Origin: CAZDET01 sp964504335
GTDB taxonomy: Bacteria; Bacteroidota; Bacteroidia; Chitinophagales; Saprospiraceae
Reading direction: 5' to 3'
Assembly: GCA_964504335.1 (NCBI GenBank)
Contig: CAZDET010000040.1
Location: 1-47,314, forward strand
DNA length: 47,314 bases
Numbering within the stretch: position 1 is the first letter of the stretch; every line of letters begins with the position of its first letter. The translations under genes and the position numbers were made by a program. Positions 43,749-47,314 of the stretch are shown here, one piece after another. Under the pieces are notes generated by a model, which had not been told where the DNA came from, did not search any database, and was given only the letters and a program-made list of their open reading frames with translations.

Positions 43749-46700
43749 TTAGTCCCGAAATCCTTGTGGTCGCCGCCAGCGCACCGGGGCCGCCGGTTCG
43801 GGCTTCAGCTCGAAGGCTTGTTCTTCGAGCATGCGCAGCGCTTCCGTTACGGCGCGCTCTAGTTGCGGATCACGGCCCTGAAGCACCAGCTTGGGGTCCT
43901 GAATTACTTCGATATCAGGAGCTACTCCTGTACCCTCTACGGCCCACTCGCCATTGAGGTCGAAGAAGCCACCCCGCGGAGCAACCATGCGGCCGCCGTC
44001 GATGAAACGAGGCGTATCCCAGGTGCCGACCAGACCGCCCCAGGTGCGCGTGCCGACCAGCGGGCCGAGTTGCTTTTCCTTAAACATGTAGGGCAGGAGA
44101 TCGCCACCTGACCCGGCGCGCTCGTTGATAATCATGACCTTGGGCCCCCAGATACCGGCCATGGGTGTGGTCCAGGGGCGGTTGTCGTTGGCCTTGCTGT
44201 TGAAATAGCCGATGGGTTCGCGCGCCATGATGTCGATCATGTAGTCGGCAGCGGAGCCCCCGCCGTTGTTGCGCTCGTCGATGATGACGCCCTGCTTGTC
44301 CTGTTGGGCAAAGTAGTAGCGATTGAAATACTGGAATCCCTGACCTCCGGTATTGGGTACGTACACATAAGCCAGCCGCCCATCGGAAAGACTATCCACC
44401 TTGCGGCGATTGGCCTCGATCCAGTCCCACCCGCGCAGCGCGCCTTCACTGGATACTGGCTCGACAAGTACTTCCCGCGCCCCCTCCATCGAGGGTTGAT
44501 CGTTGATCGTTAGTTTAGTTGCCCGTCCCGATGTGTATTCGAGTAGCTCATAGGGGGTGGTGGGCGCTTGCAGCTCCCGACCGTTGATGGCCAGCAGGTA
44601 GTCGCCTTCGGCCACCGGCTCCCCGGCCAGATGGAGCGGGCCACGTAGACTGCGATTCCAGCGCTCTCCGGTGTAGATTTTAGCAATCTGATAGTAGCCG
44701 TTTTCGAGACGGAAATCGCAACCCAGCAGGCCCACCGGCACGCGGTCGATATCCGGGAAATCGCCTCCGCTGACGTAGGAGTGCCCAATCGATACCTCGC
44801 CGCTCATAATATCGACGACGTAATTGAGGTCCGTGCGGTGGCGCACATCCTCAATCCAGGGAGCGTACCAGGCGTAAATGTCGTCCCAGGGCGCTCCGTG
44901 TACGTTATCGACGTAGAGAAAATCGCGCATGTAGCGCCATCCTTCCCGGAATATCTGGACGTATTCCTGCTGCGGGTCTACTTTCACCCGCAGATCGGTA
45001 TCGATCTTGCCGTCGCCGTTTTTGGGCTTGCTCTTATTGCCGACGATGAACCAACTGCTTCCCTTGCGGTAGAGCATATGATCGCCGTTGCTGGACGTGA
45101 CGCCCTCCTGAATGCCTTCCAGGAAAACGTCGGCCTCCATGTCCTCCAACTTGTACTTGTGGAGCTTCAGTCCCGACTCGTTGGGAACAGCCTCCGCCAC
45201 GAAGACGCTGCCCGCCGGTCCGGCAATGAGGGCCACGTAATTGCGGGCTGGTAAGTCGAGCGCCAGTATGCGGTCGCCCAAACCTTCCTCCTGAATCCGA
45301 ATGGCTTCCATCTTTTTTTCGTCCTCCTTGGCTGACTCCTCTTCCTCTTCGGCCTCGGTCTCTTCCTCCTTCTCCACCTCCTCTTCATCACTCTTGACCA
45401 GTACGGGAGATTCGACTTCGTCATTCAGTAAGAGCACATACAGGCTTCTACTGACATCAGGATCATAGGAACTCATGTCGAGCCAGCCGGTATTGAGGCC
45501 GTAATCGGTGCTGGCGAGCAAGTAAAGATAGTCGCCGCTTTGATCCCAGACGGGGGTGATGACGTCGGCCATGCCGTCGGTGAGCTGGATTGTTTCGCCG
45601 GTCTCGTGGTTGTAGGCAAAGGCGGCTTTAAAGTGGCTTTCCAACTGCCGGGCGTAGACAATCCAGCGGCTATCGGGTGCCCAAACGGGGTTCATGGCCC
45701 GGTTCGGGTGGGCGTAGCGATCGGTGGCGGCCTTGGTAGCCTCTCCGCTATCCAGATCGACGATCCAGATGTTGTAATCCGTATCCGTGTAGGCAATGTA
45801 TCGCCCGTCGGGCGACCAATTGGGCGTGAAGTAAAACGTGGGGTTGGGCAGGGGATAGCTGCGTCGGTTTTGCCCCATTTGATCGGCCACCTGGAGCTGG
45901 TACTCGCCGCTGGCATCGGAAAACCAGGCGACGCGATCTCCTTTCGGCGACCAGGCCGGATAGCGATCCGCTACGCCGGGGCTGTTCGTTAGGTTGCGCC
46001 AGGTGCCTTCTTCTTTTGGAATGGTGAAAATTTCGCCCCGGTGCTCAAAGATAGCTCGTTTGCCGTTGGGTGATAAGTATGGATAACTTAGCTGCCCTCC
46101 GGTGACCGCTTCCCAGCGTGGACGGGCGAAATTCATATCTCCGCTAACGGTAATCTCCAGTTGTCGGGAGGTGCCCGCAGCGGGATCGAGCAGATGAAGA
46201 TAGCCACCCTGCTCGTAGATGATGCCGTCGGCGGCGGCGTCTAGGCTCTTGACATCAAACTGTTCGTGGTTCGTTACTTGTGCTTCCTCTTGTGTCACGG
46301 GATCGTACATCCAGATGTTGCTCGCGTAATCGCGTTCGGAAAGGTAGTAGACCTTGCCATCGTGCCATACGGGATCGAGGTGGCGCTCCTGCGTCGGCTG
46401 CGGTACGCGCTGCAATTCCTTGGTTTGCAGATCGACGATCCAGATGGGCATTGCCTGGCCGCCCCGGTAGTTACGCCATTCAGCATCCCAGGAAGTAATG
46501 GGCACGTAGGCCAGGTAGCGCCCATCGGCGGAGAGCTCGCCGTAGGCGGCCCGGGGAATGGCCAGCGGCTGCGGAAAGCCTCCCGTGCGCGGCACCCGGT
46601 AGAGGCGGTTTGTTTGTGTGGGGTGTCCCTGGCGGCCGGACCGAAAGAGGATTTCCCCGTCGGGCGTCCAGCCCTGGACGTAATCGCCACTTGGATGCCA

Positions 46701-47003
46701 GGTCAGACGTTGGGGGCTGCCGCCCGTTGCGGGGATCACGTAGACGTCGGTGTTGCCGTCATATTCGGCGGTAAAGGCGATCCACTGCTCGTCGGGAGAG
46801 AAGTGGGGGAGCGATTCGTAGCCCTCGTTGCTGGTGAGCCGAACGGCCTCGCCCCCGTTGCGGGCGGCCCACCAGAGGTCGTTGGCGTACACGAAGACGA
46901 CAGCATCAGCCGAGAGCGTGGGTTGGCGGAGCAGCTGGGTGCCCTGGGCAAAGAGCGAAATACAGAAAAAGGTGCTCAGAAAGAATAGACAAAGGTAGCG
47001 CAT
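43749..47003 (-). CDS. Tricorn-type S41 protease, secreted
   Basis: A 1084-residue protease homologous to tricorn, which trims peptides. The start at 47003 gives MRYLCLFFLSTFFCISLFAQ, a signal peptide; a longer reading from 47042 adds 13 residues. The first half has PD40/WD-like propeller repeats (DEQWIAFTAEYDGNTDVYVIP, WSPDGRYIAYTDTDYNIWIVD). A very acidic insert spans about 535-566. A PDZ-like region (LLAINGRELQAPTTPYELL) precedes the S41 core. H741 in GHSYVSGGD, S965 in AGSGGDLLP and E1023 in VEGTGVAPDIEV correspond to the catalytic residues of Thermoplasma tricorn (His746, Ser965, Glu1023). It probably acts in the periplasm or outside. Confidence 0.92.
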   Translation of the reverse strand: MRYLCLFFLSTFFCISLFAQGTQLLRQPTLSADAVVFVYANDLWWAARNGGEAVRLTSNEGYESLPHFSPDEQWIAFTAEYDGNTDVYVIPATGGSPQRLTWHPSGDYVQGWTPDGEILFRSGRQGHPTQTNRLYRVPRTGGFPQPLAIPRAAYGELSADGRYLAYVPITSWDAEWRNYRGGQAMPIWIVDLQTKELQRVPQPTQERHLDPVWHDGKVYYLSERDYASNIWMYDPVTQEEAQVTNHEQFDVKSLDAAADGIIYEQGGYLHLLDPAAGTSRQLEITVSGDMNFARPRWEAVTGGQLSYPYLSPNGKRAIFEHRGEIFTIPKEEGTWRNLTNSPGVADRYPAWSPKGDRVAWFSDASGEYQLQVADQMGQNRRSYPLPNPTFYFTPNWSPDGRYIAYTDTDYNIWIVDLDSGEATKAATDRYAHPNRAMNPVWAPDSRWIVYARQLESHFKAAFAYNHETGETIQLTDGMADVITPVWDQSGDYLYLLASTDYGLNTGWLDMSSYDPDVSRSLYVLLLNDEVESPVLVKSDEEEVEKEEETEAEEEEESAKEDEKKMEAIRIQEEGLGDRILALDLPARNYVALIAGPAGSVFVAEAVPNESGLKLHKYKLEDMEADVFLEGIQEGVTSSNGDHMLYRKGSSWFIVGNKSKPKNGDGKIDTDLRVKVDPQQEYVQIFREGWRYMRDFLYVDNVHGAPWDDIYAWYAPWIEDVRHRTDLNYVVDIMSGEVSIGHSYVSGGDFPDIDRVPVGLLGCDFRLENGYYQIAKIYTGERWNRSLRGPLHLAGEPVAEGDYLLAINGRELQAPTTPYELLEYTSGRATKLTINDQPSMEGAREVLVEPVSSEGALRGWDWIEANRRKVDSLSDGRLAYVYVPNTGGQGFQYFNRYYFAQQDKQGVIIDERNNGGGSAADYMIDIMAREPIGYFNSKANDNRPWTTPMAGIWGPKVMIINERAGSGGDLLPYMFKEKQLGPLVGTRTWGGLVGTWDTPRFIDGGRMVAPRGGFFDLNGEWAVEGTGVAPDIEVIQDPKLVLQGRDPQLERAVTEALRMLEEQAFELKPEPAAPVRWRRPQGFRD

Positions 47004-47146
47004 GGCTTTGGGGTTGAGTTGGAGGTTTGCTTTGTAATGCAAGGTGAATTTAAGTTTTTTGGTTTGTTAGTTCCTCCTGGATAGACTAGCGCGTACGCAT
47101 CAAAATGGTCGGTAGGGGCGTTTTTGGCGTTTGGACCAATCAGGGC

Positions 47147-47177
47147 TTGCTTGTTAGGCAATAAGCGTGTACCTTTG
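47147..47177 (+). promoter_or_regulatory. Predicted plus-strand promoter at right edge
   Basis: TTG, 20 bases, then TACCTTTG, which matches TAnnTTTG exactly. It points right, off the window, away from the tricorn protease gene. Confidence 0.55.
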
Positions 47178-47263
47178 CGACACCATTCACTGGCTGTCCC
47201 CGCGGCAGCCGTTCTCACAAAATAGCCCACGTTTTCACACGGCCGTTTCCATTGCTGGTAGCC

Positions 47264-47298
47264 GCGTGCGTTGCGCACGCCTGGGCTGCCTGCAGCCC
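47264..47298 (+). repeat. Two adjacent perfect hairpins
   Basis: GCGTGCG-TTG-CGCACGC at 47264-47280 and GGGCTGC-CT-GCAGCCC at 47283-47298 are both perfect 7-bp stems, separated by two bases. Confidence 0.7.
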
Positions 47299-47314
47299 TC
47301 GAGGTTGGCAGGTA

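Larger units (their letters stand above)
47004..47314. other. Right-edge region without gene
   Basis: Upstream of the tricorn gene there is no confident minus-strand promoter. On the plus strand a perfect -7 box at 47170-47177 is followed by about 135 bp without any ATG and two adjacent perfect hairpins near the window end. The region may start an RNA gene or a long leader that continues beyond the window. Confidence 0.5.

Overview
The window looks like a chromosomal segment from a Bacteroidota bacterium, most likely a marine or environmental Saprospiria (Lewinella-like) lineage; the lineage is an inference. The supporting evidence is a type IX secretion-style surface protein with SprB-like repeats and a gliding-motility C-terminal (CHU_C) domain, a giant secreted malectin / thrombospondin-3 / MopE repeat protein, several TTG-N19/20-TAnnTTTG-like promoters, starts without clear Shine-Dalgarno sequences, and a zinc-ribbon-free L32 protein.

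Left part (1-6397, minus): one open frame of at least 2132 codons, running off the left edge, encodes a giant secreted protein. It has a signal peptide, two malectin-like domains, cadherin/Ig-like domains and two blocks of Asp-rich calcium-binding repeats. An unusually long, gene-free 1.15 kb follows, then full-length cobalamin-dependent methionine synthase metH (7548-11222, plus).

Centre-left (11224-21167): a minus-strand run holds a family-9 glycosyltransferase, a lipoprotein, a membrane protein, a secreted endonuclease I and an uncharacterised protein. Divergent from it are a charged LEA-like coiled-coil protein and a Nudix hydrolase, followed by a convergent 1150-residue CHU_C surface protein. 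Centre (21437-30803): housekeeping genes yceD and rpmF, a RidA protein, a DHA2 drug exporter, an orphan PAS histidine kinase, an Mpo1-like membrane protein, a YciO-type protein, a MoxR-like AAA ATPase, and a three-gene envelope cluster ending in LptE.

Right part (30966-47314): a secreted VPS10/sortilin-like propeller protein (minus); a six-gene minus operon of TetR regulator, LolA-like carrier, two FtsX/LolE-type permeases, LolD-type ATPase and outer-membrane beta-barrel; a secreted CocE-type hydrolase (plus); tRNA-His (minus); a small lipoprotein (plus); and a tricorn-type protease (minus). The six-gene operon has the parts of a complete inner-to-outer membrane lipid or lipoprotein route under its own repressor.

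The most unusual signal is a pair of 31-bp palindromes, at 34336-34366 and 40235-40265. Each lies about 40 bp upstream of a predicted promoter, one for the sortilin-like gene and one for the TetR operon. They differ by a compensatory pair of changes that keeps the 13-bp stem intact. A separate TetR-type operator overlaps the predicted start of the TetR transcript. Together these suggest co-regulation of the envelope-transport operon and the neighbouring secreted propeller protein. The right edge carries a perfect -7 box followed by about 135 bp with no ATG and two adjacent perfect hairpins, a possible RNA gene or long leader cut by the window end.
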